From an uncultured Lachnospiraceae bacterium (GTDB taxonomy: Bacteria > Bacillota > Clostridia > Lachnospirales > Lachnospiraceae): DNA of 64,000 nt. Below the pieces are notes generated by a model. That model was not told where the DNA came from. It saw nothing but the letters and a program-made list of their open reading frames with translations, and did not search any database. A program made the position numbers and the translations under genes. The stretch is taken from NCBI GenBank assembly GCA_910579425.1, contig CAJTVL010000002.1:1-64000 (forward strand), read 5' to 3'. Positions 17,831 through 26,407 of this stretch are shown here, in pieces (within the stretch, counting starts at the first letter, position 1; each line of letters starts with the position of its first letter).

Positions 17831-19387
17831 ATGAAAAAGACAAGAAGAGGATTTATAATAATAGTATTTTCCACAGCTTTTTTGTGTATTTATTTAAATA
17901 TTCCCAAGATATTAGGGAAAATTGGGAACAGAGTCATGAACGTAAAGGTGCTTTCCATGGAGGAAATTGATCTTATGTGTGAGGGGAAAGAGGATGCGTT
18001 TATGGAACCGGAAATTACATTGGGAGGGGGCAAAATTGCCTATGACAGCGGGCAGAATCTGCTGTTAATTCCCCAGAATCTGTCAACAGAATATTTTGAC
18101 GGAACTCTTCAGGTGCCGGACGGAACGCTGTACTTTCTGGAGGATGAGGGGTTAGAAAATAAGAAGGATACTATCAGCGAAAATAAGGTTCTTCGGCTGT
18201 TTTGGATTAGAGATAACAGATGCTGGATGTATAACGTGTATTTTACGGGAATGCCGATTCTGTCCATTACCAGTACGGGGGCGGGGGACGGAGAAATTAA
18301 AGAAGGAACTGTTTGGGTGTATGATCAGTACCGCAGTGCTGCTCAGTTTCAGAGTGCGGAATGTTCCTGGCACATAAGAGGCGCTACCACCCTGGATTAT
18401 GAGAAATCCAGTTATCGGCTCACATTGACAGACAGGAAGTTGTCCCTTTTGGGAATGAGGAAAGACGATGACTGGATTCTTCATGCTCTTTATGATGACG
18501 ACGGACTCATCCATAATAAACTCTCCTATGAGGTGTGGGAGGAAATCTCATCGGCCAACCATGTTGCTCAGGATGAGGGAATCTGCATGGAATATGTGGA
18601 GGTTTTTATGGATAATGAGTATGAGGGAGTGTACGGGCTTTCGGAAAGGATTGACAAGAAATCTCTGAATTTAGGCAGCGAGGATATATTGTATAAGGGG
18701 CAAGGTCAGTCAGAGCCTGGGGAGGATGATTTTTATCATGAGCTTACGGAAGATATGAACCCGGTATTTGTTTGGAAGTATCCAAAGGATTTTGAAATGA
18801 AGGATTGGGAGCCTCTGAAGAGTTGGGTTTCTGTTTTTTTGTCAGACAAGCTTGAGGATTTTGCCTCCGCTTGCACTCTCTTAAATATGGAAAATGCAGT
18901 AGATTATAATCTGTTTAATCTGTTGATCTGCGGCATGGATAATGTTATGAAAAATATCTATTATTTAGCCGATTACCAGGAGGATGGAAGTTATCAGTTG
19001 ATCAAGCTCCCGTGGGATTTAAATATGACCTGGGGAAACTCCTGGATCGATGATCCGGATTGTAATTTTAACAGATTTCAGGAGAAAAACTTTGAGGCGG
19101 AGGATGGATGGACGCCGGATATGTACTGGCTTTATGAGTGCAGGCCGGACGAAATCGGCACATTGCTTGCTGACAGATGGCAGGAGCTTCGGCAGAGTAT
19201 CATTACAAAAGAGGCTTTGTATGAAAAGGTGGATATTTTGTCAGGGTATCTCCATGATTCAGGTGCGTATCAGCGGAACCAGCAAAGATGGCCACCGAAA
19301 GGCGATTACTGGCAGGAAAATTATATTTATGAATACGTGGACCGAAGGATTGACTTTTTAGATGACTATATAGAACAAATGAGGTGA
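17831..19387 (+). CDS. CotH kinase-family protein (triad 1)
   Basis: 518 residues. An N-terminal membrane anchor (IIIVFSTAFLCIYLNIP) is followed by an extracytoplasmic region. From about residue 180 the CotH kinase-like fold is recognisable: the RGATTLDYEKSSYRLTL segment (the usual GNSTW...KKPYRIKL, with its Lys), HNKLSYEV, then YVEVFMDNEYEGVYGLSERI, and a probable metal-binding Asp in LPWDLNMTWGN. CotH proteins of spore formers and fungi are atypical kinases; CotH phosphorylates spore coat proteins. Here it would act at the cell surface. It is the first of three tightly packed genes: the VTC gene overlaps its stop. Substrate unknown. Confidence 0.85.
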   Translation: MKKTRRGFIIIVFSTAFLCIYLNIPKILGKIGNRVMNVKVLSMEEIDLMCEGKEDAFMEPEITLGGGKIAYDSGQNLLLIPQNLSTEYFDGTLQVPDGTLYFLEDEGLENKKDTISENKVLRLFWIRDNRCWMYNVYFTGMPILSITSTGAGDGEIKEGTVWVYDQYRSAAQFQSAECSWHIRGATTLDYEKSSYRLTLTDRKLSLLGMRKDDDWILHALYDDDGLIHNKLSYEVWEEISSANHVAQDEGICMEYVEVFMDNEYEGVYGLSERIDKKSLNLGSEDILYKGQGQSEPGEDDFYHELTEDMNPVFVWKYPKDFEMKDWEPLKSWVSVFLSDKLEDFASACTLLNMENAVDYNLFNLLICGMDNVMKNIYYLADYQEDGSYQLIKLPWDLNMTWGNSWIDDPDCNFNRFQEKNFEAEDGWTPDMYWLYECRPDEIGTLLADRWQELRQSIITKEALYEKVDILSGYLHDSGAYQRNQQRWPPKGDYWQENYIYEYVDRRIDFLDDYIEQMR

Positions 19388-20073
19388 CAGTATTGAACTA
19401 CAGGCATGAATTGAAATTCCTTGTTTCTGACAGACAGATGGAAGTAATCAGATACCGTCTAAAGATTTTGATGAAGCAGGATGCCCATCAGAAAAGGGGT
19501 ATTTATATGGTGAGAAGTCTGTATTTTGACGATCTTAATGATTCTTATATGCAGGAAAATGAGGATGGGATTGATAACAGAAGAAAGTTCAGGATACGGA
19601 TTTATGAGGGTGATACATCGCTGATTCATCTGGAAAAGAAAATGAAGTACCGGGGCATGACCCGAAAGATAATGAAAGAGATATCCAAAGAGGACTGTCT
19701 GATTTATATGTCCGGTTATGCGCCCGGGTTAAAGCCGGAGAGCGATGAGCTGGAAAAAGAAATTTTTGTGCAGATCCATGCAGACGGATTACATCCTGTC
19801 AGTATTGTGGAATATGAAAGAACAGCCTTTGTGGAGCCTCGGGGAAACGTCAGGATTACTTTCGACAGGAATATCAGCGGCAATGAGAAGACAGAAGCTT
19901 TTTTGGAGCGGAAGCTTTCGGCGGCGCCGCTTTTGCCACAGGGGAAGCATGTGCTGGAAGTGAAGTATGATGAACTGCTTCCCGAATATATCTCCTGTGC
20001 GTTGGAGATGGGTACCCTGCAGAGAAGTTCGTATTCCAAATACTACTATTCAAGAAATTATAAAAATATATAA
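19384..20073 (+). CDS. VTC-domain polyphosphate polymerase-like (triad 1)
   Basis: 229 residues covering just the VTC domain, the catalytic tunnel domain of the yeast vacuolar polyphosphate polymerase Vtc4. Typical elements are intact: YRHELKFLV, RSLYFDDLND, NRRKFRIRIYEGD, LEKKMKYRG, a second basic strand NVRITFDRNI, and a late acidic EVKYDELLP. No signal peptide or membrane helix, so cytosolic, with nucleotide triphosphate as the presumed substrate. The GTG at 19384 overlaps the CotH stop; a TTG at 19393 with GAGGTG upstream is an equally good start. Polyphosphate synthesis by bacterial VTC domains is inferred from the fold, not shown here. Confidence 0.88.
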   Translation: MTVLNYRHELKFLVSDRQMEVIRYRLKILMKQDAHQKRGIYMVRSLYFDDLNDSYMQENEDGIDNRRKFRIRIYEGDTSLIHLEKKMKYRGMTRKIMKEISKEDCLIYMSGYAPGLKPESDELEKEIFVQIHADGLHPVSIVEYERTAFVEPRGNVRITFDRNISGNEKTEAFLERKLSAAPLLPQGKHVLEVKYDELLPEYISCALEMGTLQRSSYSKYYYSRNYKNI

Positions 20074-20096
20074 AGACAAGGAAGGAGAATAAGCGA

Positions 20097-20771
20097 ATGA
20101 ATTTCGGTGATGTGATAAAAAAATCTGTATTAGAAGGGTTTTCCTATGCAGACATGTCAACTGGAAAAATTATAACGACCCTGGTGATTACATTTTTGAT
20201 TGCCCTGTACATATTCCAGGTGTACCGCGTGGTAAGCAAGGGGGCCTTTTACTTCAAAAACTTTAATGTTTCCATGGCAATTATTTCCGTTGTGACGGCA
20301 GGAATCATTCTTGCCATGCAGTCCAGTATCGTCATCTCCCTGGGGATGGTGGGAGCGCTCTCAATTGTGAGATTCAGGACTGCAATTAAGGATCCCATGG
20401 ATCTGCTGTTTTTATTCTGGTCCATAGGGACCGGCATTATCTGCGGAGCAGGGTTGTATAAGATTGCGGTTATCCTGGCGGTTTTAGTGACAGTGGGGAT
20501 CATTATTTTGGAACTCTTTCCGGTTCGGATCAGCACCTGCCTTCTCATAGTCAATGCGGCGGAGAGGGAAGTGGAGGATACCATAGAAGCTACGGTAAAG
20601 GAACTCTCGGGGGCTTACAGGCTGAAATCAAAAAATATTACGGCAGAGGGGATGGACTTGATTCTGGAGATTCGGAATAAAAATGAAAAGGAGCTTGTGA
20701 ATAAGCTTTCAGGGATGAAGGGGATTACGTCAGTTTCCATTCTCGCCCATGAGGGAGAGGTAAAAGGATAA
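20097..20771 (+). CDS. DUF4956 membrane protein (triad 1)
   Basis: 224 residues. About four hydrophobic helices in residues 20-150 are followed by a soluble C-terminal domain. The family core is plain: a long stretch around LGMVGALSIVRFRTAIKDP, then FLFWSIGTGIICGAG. DUF4956 proteins are of unknown function and are often found next to VTC genes. Shine-Dalgarno AAGGAGA and a 23-base gap after the VTC gene indicate one operon. The conserved Arg residues next to a hydrophobic helix would suit contact with a polyanion such as polyphosphate, which is speculation. Confidence 0.88.
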   Translation: MNFGDVIKKSVLEGFSYADMSTGKIITTLVITFLIALYIFQVYRVVSKGAFYFKNFNVSMAIISVVTAGIILAMQSSIVISLGMVGALSIVRFRTAIKDPMDLLFLFWSIGTGIICGAGLYKIAVILAVLVTVGIIILELFPVRISTCLLIVNAAEREVEDTIEATVKELSGAYRLKSKNITAEGMDLILEIRNKNEKELVNKLSGMKGITSVSILAHEGEVKG

Positions 20772-20851
20772 GTTCCAGCCACTTGACCCCTGCCTTATAT
20801 CGTGCTACCATTGAAAAGGCACATGGAAAAACAGGAATGGGCAGGAAAGCT

Positions 20852-22357
20852 ATGCACAATTTAACAGATAAGAAAAAGCAGAACTATGATATTTTTTTGG
20901 CGGGAGTGTTTCTGGCATATCTGGTCTTCAACGGTATTCTTCTGGCCCGGCATGAACTGTGGCGTGACGAAGCGAACGTGTGGCTTATGGCAAGGCAGCT
21001 CTCCCCCATTCAATTATTGAAAGAAATCAAATACCAGGGGCATCCGTGCCTGTGGTATTTGTTTGTTATGCCCTTTGCCAAGCTTGGCCTTCCTTTCCGC
21101 TGTATGGGGATTTTGAGCCTTTTGATTATGGCGGTTACAGCGGGCGTTTTTTTGTGGAATGCGCCCTTTCATCCCGGGGTAAAAGCAGTTTGTGCATTCA
21201 GCCCCATTTTCACCTATTTTTATCCGGATATTGCAAGGAATTACTGCCTGATTGCGCTTATGCTTATGCTGCTTGCCTGGTGCTATCCCAGGAGAAACGA
21301 AAGATGCATTTGGTATGGCTCGCTTTTAGGGCTCCTGGTACAGTCGGATACCATAGCCCTTGCTCCGGCAGGGATGATCTCTCTGATGTGGCTTTGGGAG
21401 AATGGAATTGCCTCCTGGACGCAGAGGAGCTTTGAGCCGGTAAGGAAGATTTTGAGGGGGATCTGGATCCCTCTTGCAAGCTTTATTTTATGGATTGCAC
21501 AGTTTTATCAGGTTTCGGACAGTCCTCAGTTTCAGATTAACAGCCTGGAGATCGGGGATTTTTTTCGGGAGGTAAGAAATTACTGCTTTTGGATTTTGGA
21601 GAGGCTTTCGGGGCAGAGCCAGAATGTCTGCAGGGGGATGCTCATTCTGTTTGTTTTGCTGCTTTTGGCGGCAACGGTAAGAATCAGAAATGGGGGAGCA
21701 TTTTGTGTGGTGGCAGCATCCTTTTTGTTTGAAGCGGTTTTCAGTGTGATGGTGTATCAGCTTCATTACTGGCATTTTATTGCCCTTTGTTTTGTGCTGA
21801 TTTGGGCCTTGTGGGTCTTGTATCTACAAAGGGAAGCGAAGCATAAAGGGGAAAAACTCAGTGGCGGAGCACTGGCCTTGCTTCAGGCAGCGTTGCTGGT
21901 TTTTGCGGTGTTTATGACACTGCGCTGGAGCTCGCCGGAGGAAAAATCCAGTCTTGATAACGCCCTTCATGGTCTGTACTCGGACGGCGTGCATACGGCA
22001 GAATTTATCGGAGAAAATATTTCACCGGATGAACTGATTGTATCTGCCAATGTAGCTATGGCATCTCCGGTGCTGGCTTATCTTCCCGCAGAGTATCGGT
22101 TTTACTATGCAGGTAGCGGCCAAATTGCCTCTTATGCGGATTATGGATCAGATCAGAGCAGGCAGGTCACTCTGGAAGAGCTTCTTACGTGGAGCAGGAC
22201 AAATTTCCCCGAAAAAGAGGAATTTTATTTGCTGGATTCGGAGGGTTCCTGTATAATTGACAGGGAGGAACTGAAGGATTTTACTGTTTTGTATCAGACA
22301 AAGCAGGAAACGGCAAGAGGAGAGGAATACACAATATACCGTATCAGCAACAGTTAG
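20852..22357 (+). CDS. GT39-like membrane glycosyltransferase
   Basis: About 501 residues from the ATG at 20852 (Shine-Dalgarno AGGAAAG); an ATG at 20837 is also possible and the open frame begins at a TTG at 20783. Roughly ten membrane helices fill residues 15-380. The first external loop carries LWRDEANVWLMARQL, the acidic Asp-Glu motif of GT39/ArnT-type enzymes, followed by GHPCLWYLFVMP. These enzymes move a sugar from a polyprenyl-phosphate donor to an extracytoplasmic acceptor. It directly follows triad 1 and precedes a flavoprotein gene. The GT-C assignment is stronger here than for its neighbours. Confidence 0.75.
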   Translation: MHNLTDKKKQNYDIFLAGVFLAYLVFNGILLARHELWRDEANVWLMARQLSPIQLLKEIKYQGHPCLWYLFVMPFAKLGLPFRCMGILSLLIMAVTAGVFLWNAPFHPGVKAVCAFSPIFTYFYPDIARNYCLIALMLMLLAWCYPRRNERCIWYGSLLGLLVQSDTIALAPAGMISLMWLWENGIASWTQRSFEPVRKILRGIWIPLASFILWIAQFYQVSDSPQFQINSLEIGDFFREVRNYCFWILERLSGQSQNVCRGMLILFVLLLLAATVRIRNGGAFCVVAASFLFEAVFSVMVYQLHYWHFIALCFVLIWALWVLYLQREAKHKGEKLSGGALALLQAALLVFAVFMTLRWSSPEEKSSLDNALHGLYSDGVHTAEFIGENISPDELIVSANVAMASPVLAYLPAEYRFYYAGSGQIASYADYGSDQSRQVTLEELLTWSRTNFPEKEEFYLLDSEGSCIIDREELKDFTVLYQTKQETARGEEYTIYRISNS

Positions 22358-22377
22358 GGCTTCGAAGTGGAGGAAAA

Positions 22378-23577
22378 ATGGCAACAAAAGTCATCCCCGA
22401 ACAATTTGATAAGATCATTATCGGCGCAGGCCTGTACGGCCTGTATGCCGCTGATTTCTGCGCGCGGATGGGGCAGCATGTGTTAGTTCTTGAGTATGAC
22501 GACGCCCCCTTTGGGCGGGCCACGTACATCAATCAGGCCAGGGTACACATGGGCTACCACTATCCCAGAAGCCTCACCACCGCAGTGAAGTCAGCGGGAT
22601 ATTTCAGACGGTTTGCGGAGGATTTCGGGTTCTGCATTCACGATCAGTTTCAGCAGATTTATGCTACCTCTGACAAGTTTTCCTGGACCAACGCAGAGCA
22701 GTTTCAGGAATTTTGCCGGGCGGCGGGGATTATGTGCGAGGAGGTGGCCGTCTCAAAGTATTTTAAGCCGGGGATGTGTGACGGTGCATTTCTCACCCAG
22801 GAGTATACCTACGATGCAAAGATCCTCCAAAAATATTATGAGGACAAGCTAAATGCGGACAGCCATGTGGAATTTCTGTTCCGGGCACGCATAGACAGGG
22901 TGATCAGGAAGGAAGAAGTCTTTCAGGTGCGGATGGCGGATTGCAGCAGCTATGAGGCGCCTTTTATACTGAACGCATCTTACGCCTCCGTGAATCAGGT
23001 GATTCATCTGGTTGAAGCTGAGACGGGAAGTGTGGAGAAGGAGCCTTTTGATATTAAATATGAGCTTTGCGAAATTATCCTATGTAAGCCGTCAAAGGCT
23101 CTTAAGGATATTGGTCTGACAGTGATGGACGGTCCTTTCTTTTCTATAATGCCCTTTGGAAAGACTGGGCTGCACTCCCTTACAGCGGTGACTTTTACGC
23201 CTCATGTGACCAGCTATGATCAGATGCCCCTATTTTCCTGTCAGGCGGGGGCGGCGGCCGAGCATTCGCCGCGTATGGAAAGGGATGGGGCAGGAGGGTT
23301 CTGCTCCCAGGGGCAATTGGGGAACTGTAATGAGTGCAGCCACAAGCCGGATACGGCATGGCCTTATATGTCACACCTGGCAGACAAATATATAAAGCCC
23401 GAGTATGCTTACTCTTATGTGGAATCGCTGTATTCCATGAAGCCCATTCTGAAAAGCTCCGAGGTGGATGATTCCCGGCCTACCGCCATCAGAGTGATGA
23501 GCAGGAAACCGGATTTTATCAGCGTATTGTCAGGGAAGATCAATACAGTATATGATTTGGACGAATACTTAAAGTGA
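22378..23577 (+). CDS. FAD-dependent oxidoreductase with a Cys cluster
   Basis: 399 residues. An N-terminal dinucleotide-binding motif (IIIGAGLYGLYAADF) and the general layout of DAO-type flavoproteins are clear. Near residue 285-330 there is a Cys-rich insertion with FSCQ followed by GNCNECSHKP, which may bind metal. No signal peptide. RBS GTGGAGG. It is followed without gaps by two GT2 genes and a DegT aminotransferase; a flavin enzyme could make a keto-sugar for that aminotransferase, or modify a lipid-linked sugar. The substrate is unknown. Confidence 0.75.
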   Translation: MATKVIPEQFDKIIIGAGLYGLYAADFCARMGQHVLVLEYDDAPFGRATYINQARVHMGYHYPRSLTTAVKSAGYFRRFAEDFGFCIHDQFQQIYATSDKFSWTNAEQFQEFCRAAGIMCEEVAVSKYFKPGMCDGAFLTQEYTYDAKILQKYYEDKLNADSHVEFLFRARIDRVIRKEEVFQVRMADCSSYEAPFILNASYASVNQVIHLVEAETGSVEKEPFDIKYELCEIILCKPSKALKDIGLTVMDGPFFSIMPFGKTGLHSLTAVTFTPHVTSYDQMPLFSCQAGAAAEHSPRMERDGAGGFCSQGQLGNCNECSHKPDTAWPYMSHLADKYIKPEYAYSYVESLYSMKPILKSSEVDDSRPTAIRVMSRKPDFISVLSGKINTVYDLDEYLK

Positions 23578-23586
23578 GGGGGCGGC

Positions 23587-24555
23587 ATGGAGGTTACAAT
23601 GGAAAATATACAAAAAAAAGAAAAAAAATTCGTTTCTCTGGTGGTGTATTTACATGATGCGTCCTCTTTTCTGAAATATTTTTTGGATATGATCATTCCG
23701 GTTTGTGAAAAGAATTTTGAGCAGTTCGAGCTGGTGTGTGTGGACGACGGCTGCAGGGACGGCACGGTAGAGCTTTTGAAAGAATATGTGGAAAAAAGAC
23801 AGATCGGGGCCATGGTCAATGTGGTTCATATGAGTTTTTTCCAGGGCCTGGAGAGCGCCATGAACGCAGGCAGGGACATTGCAATCGGGGATTTTGTCTA
23901 CGAGTTTGACGATATTTTTGTGGACTATGAACCGGAGGTGATTATGGAGGTTTACCGAAGGCTCCTTGAGGGGAATGATATTGTGGCGGCCAGCAGCAGG
24001 GGAAAGCTGCGGTTTACCTCCCGGGTATTCTATGCCCTTTACAACAAGACCAGCAAGGGAAATGAAAAGATAGGGCCGGAAACCTTCCGCCTGGTGTCCA
24101 GAAGGGCGATCAACAGGATTAAATCTATGGGGCAGTATATTCCTTACCGGAAAGCGGTCTATATGAACTGCGGACTGAAGGCCTCCACCATTTACTATGA
24201 CAGCAGGGATGTGAATGTAAGGATTAAGAACAAAACCGTGGTGGCCGAGCGAACTTCCCTGGCCCTGGATTCCTTTATTTACTTTACCAATGTGCTGGAA
24301 CGTATCTCGGCCATTATCTGCGGATTGTTTTTGATATTTACCGTTGGAATGGGGTTTTATCTTGTGCTTAATATTTTTAACAGCACGAAGCCGGTGGAAG
24401 GATGGCTCTCCACCATGGGTTTTCTTGCCCTTGGCTTTTTTGGGGTTTTTGCCCTTTTGACGATTATACTGAAATATCTGTCGGTACTCTTAAACCTGAT
24501 TTTCAGGCATCAGCGGTATTTGGTATCGGATATAGAAAAGGTGGTGAAGCGGTGA
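23587..24555 (+). CDS. GT2 glycosyltransferase, GtrB-like
   Basis: 322 residues. A GT-A-type start (FVSLVVYLHDASSFL), VDDGCRDGT, and an unusual acidic site YEFDDIFVDYEPE in place of a clean DxD. Two C-terminal membrane helices (IICGLFLIFTVGMGFYL and ALGFFGVFALLTIIL) match the anchor of polyprenyl-phosphate glycosyltransferases. ATG at 23587 follows GAGGGGGCGG. The next GT2 starts at a GTG that overlaps this stop codon. Probable function: transfer of a sugar to undecaprenyl phosphate. The weak DxD leaves room for loss or change of specificity. Confidence 0.75.
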   Translation: MEVTMENIQKKEKKFVSLVVYLHDASSFLKYFLDMIIPVCEKNFEQFELVCVDDGCRDGTVELLKEYVEKRQIGAMVNVVHMSFFQGLESAMNAGRDIAIGDFVYEFDDIFVDYEPEVIMEVYRRLLEGNDIVAASSRGKLRFTSRVFYALYNKTSKGNEKIGPETFRLVSRRAINRIKSMGQYIPYRKAVYMNCGLKASTIYYDSRDVNVRIKNKTVVAERTSLALDSFIYFTNVLERISAIICGLFLIFTVGMGFYLVLNIFNSTKPVEGWLSTMGFLALGFFGVFALLTIILKYLSVLLNLIFRHQRYLVSDIEKVVKR

Positions 24556-25310
24556 GCGATTTATCCATCAATCTTTTGTTCCCCGTGCTGAACGAACGGC
24601 TCCGGCTTCGAAATGGCATAGAGAAGACCATGGCATATGTGAAGGAAAATGTTACAATTCCCTGCAGACTGACGATTTTAGACAACGGCTCGGAGGATGA
24701 GACTCCGGAGATTGCAAAGGAACTAGCCGGGAAGTACCCGGAGGTGTCTTATGTGCGCTTAGAGGAGCGGGGAGTGGGAATTGCCTTCCGGAAGGGGATT
24801 GAGTTAAACGAAAGCGCTCTGGTGGGATATATGGACATTGATCTGTCCACGGATATTAAGTATCTGGGGCGAACAATTTCATTGTTTGAAAACCGGCCGG
24901 AGTTAGAATACGTAAACGGAAGCCGTTTCAGCAAGGATTCTGACACCAGGGGGCGGAAGTGGTACCGTAAGCTTACCTCCATGGGGCTGGTCTTTTTGTT
25001 AAAGGCAATTTTTCATATGAAGGCAACGGATGCGGTGTGCGGCTTTACTTTTTTGAGAAAAGAGACGGCCCGGCGGCTGGCAGCGGTGTGCAGCAACGAT
25101 AACGGGTGGTTTTATACTATAGAATTTCTGCTTCGGGCGGAGCGCATGGGGGTCGTGATCTATGACATGCCGGTAGAGTGGCAGGAGGATTACAATACCA
25201 CTGTAAAGGTGTGGAAAACCATCAAAAATTATCTGGTGCGGATCCACAGTCTGCGCAAAGCCTTCAAAGAGGAGGCAAGAGAGGAAAGAAGTCATGTTAA
25301 AAAGAATTGA
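24552..25310 (+). CDS. GT2 glycosyltransferase, DPM-like
   Basis: About 252 residues from a GTG at 24552 (GTGA overlap with the previous gene). The frame is open further upstream but that part overlaps the previous gene. It shows the GT2 opening LSINLLFPVLNERL, LDNGSEDETPEIA, a metal site in MDIDLSTD and a conserved late segment WFYTIEFLLRAERMGV seen in dolichyl-phosphate-mannose synthases. No membrane anchor. Likely a cytosolic polyprenyl-phosphate sugar synthase feeding a GT-C enzyme. Its end overlaps the DegT gene by 17 bases. Confidence 0.8.
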   Translation: MSDLSINLLFPVLNERLRLRNGIEKTMAYVKENVTIPCRLTILDNGSEDETPEIAKELAGKYPEVSYVRLEERGVGIAFRKGIELNESALVGYMDIDLSTDIKYLGRTISLFENRPELEYVNGSRFSKDSDTRGRKWYRKLTSMGLVFLLKAIFHMKATDAVCGFTFLRKETARRLAAVCSNDNGWFYTIEFLLRAERMGVVIYDMPVEWQEDYNTTVKVWKTIKNYLVRIHSLRKAFKEEAREERSHVKKN

Positions 25311-26394
25311 CCTTACAAGGGATTATCAAAAGCATAAAAAGGAATATTTAGAGGCAATTGAGGCTGTGTGTGAGGAGACGGCTTTTTCGGGAGGGAAATT
25401 TGCGGATCAGTTTGACCGTGATTTTGCCGCGTTCTGCGGCGTTCCTTATGCGGCTGGCGTCAATAACGGGACTTCCGCCCTGCACTGCGCCATGCTGGCT
25501 CTGGGTATTGGAGCGGGGGATGAGGTGATCGTTCCTGCAAACACTTACATAGCCACGGCCTGGGGGGTTACGTATACGGGAGCGGTTCCGGTGTTTGTGG
25601 ATTGTACCGGAGATACTTGGGAAATTGATCCGGATCGGATCGAAGAAAAGATTACGGAAAGGACAAAGGCGATTCTGGGGGTGCATTTGTACGGTCAGCC
25701 CTTTGAATTTAATAAGGTAAAGGCCATAGCGGATAAGCATGGGCTTTTTGTAGTGGAGGACTGCGCCCAGGCCCATGGGGCGGAATATGAAGGAAGGCTG
25801 GCGGGAAGCCTGGGAGAGCTTGGATGCTTTAGCTTTTATCCGGGGAAAAATTTGTATGCTTTTGGCGAAGGCGGAAGCGTTACCTGCTATAAGAAGGAAT
25901 ATTATGACGCCATTACCACTCTGAAGAACCAGGGCTGTGAGGTAAGATATTACCATAATGTGGTAGGCTATAACTACCGTCTGGAGGGAGTACAGGGGGC
26001 AGTTTTAAGTGTGAGCCTGAAATATCTGCCGCAGTGGACAAAGAGACGCAGGGAGATTGGCAGGAGATACCTGAAAGAAATTACGAACCCATTGATTACT
26101 ATGCAGGCTCATCCGGAAAATACCAATCCGGTGTTTCACTTATTCGTGATTACGGTGGAGAATCCCGCCCATTTTATTGCCTATATGGAGCAAAAGGGCA
26201 TGGAGTGCAACAGACATTATCCTGTTCCCTGTCATTTGCAGAAGGCCTATGCCAATCTGGGGTATCAGGAAGGGGACTGCCCCAATGCGGAATACCTGGC
26301 AAGCCACTGCGTGACCCTGCCTCTGTTTCCTGAGATGACGGAAGAAGAGATTGCGATGGTGATCGAGGGCTGTAACGGATATGTAGGACGCTAG
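25294..26394 (+). CDS. DegT/DnrJ/EryC1 sugar aminotransferase
   Basis: 366 residues, a PLP-dependent fold type I aminotransferase that converts a keto-sugar nucleotide into an amino sugar. Visible hallmarks: VNNGTSALHCAMLAL, EVIVPANTYIATAW, VVEDCAQAHGA and the PLP Lys in SFYPGKNLYAFGEGG. Such enzymes usually work with a dTDP- or UDP-keto sugar. No dedicated ketoisomerase or acetyltransferase lies next to it; the RmlB product (dTDP-4-keto-6-deoxyglucose) is the nearest plausible substrate, possibly via the neighbouring flavoprotein. The start lies 17 bases inside the previous gene, so translation is coupled. Confidence 0.92.
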   Translation: MLKRIDLTRDYQKHKKEYLEAIEAVCEETAFSGGKFADQFDRDFAAFCGVPYAAGVNNGTSALHCAMLALGIGAGDEVIVPANTYIATAWGVTYTGAVPVFVDCTGDTWEIDPDRIEEKITERTKAILGVHLYGQPFEFNKVKAIADKHGLFVVEDCAQAHGAEYEGRLAGSLGELGCFSFYPGKNLYAFGEGGSVTCYKKEYYDAITTLKNQGCEVRYYHNVVGYNYRLEGVQGAVLSVSLKYLPQWTKRRREIGRRYLKEITNPLITMQAHPENTNPVFHLFVITVENPAHFIAYMEQKGMECNRHYPVPCHLQKAYANLGYQEGDCPNAEYLASHCVTLPLFPEMTEEEIAMVIEGCNGYVGR

Positions 26395-26407
26395 AAAGGG
26401 ATTATAA

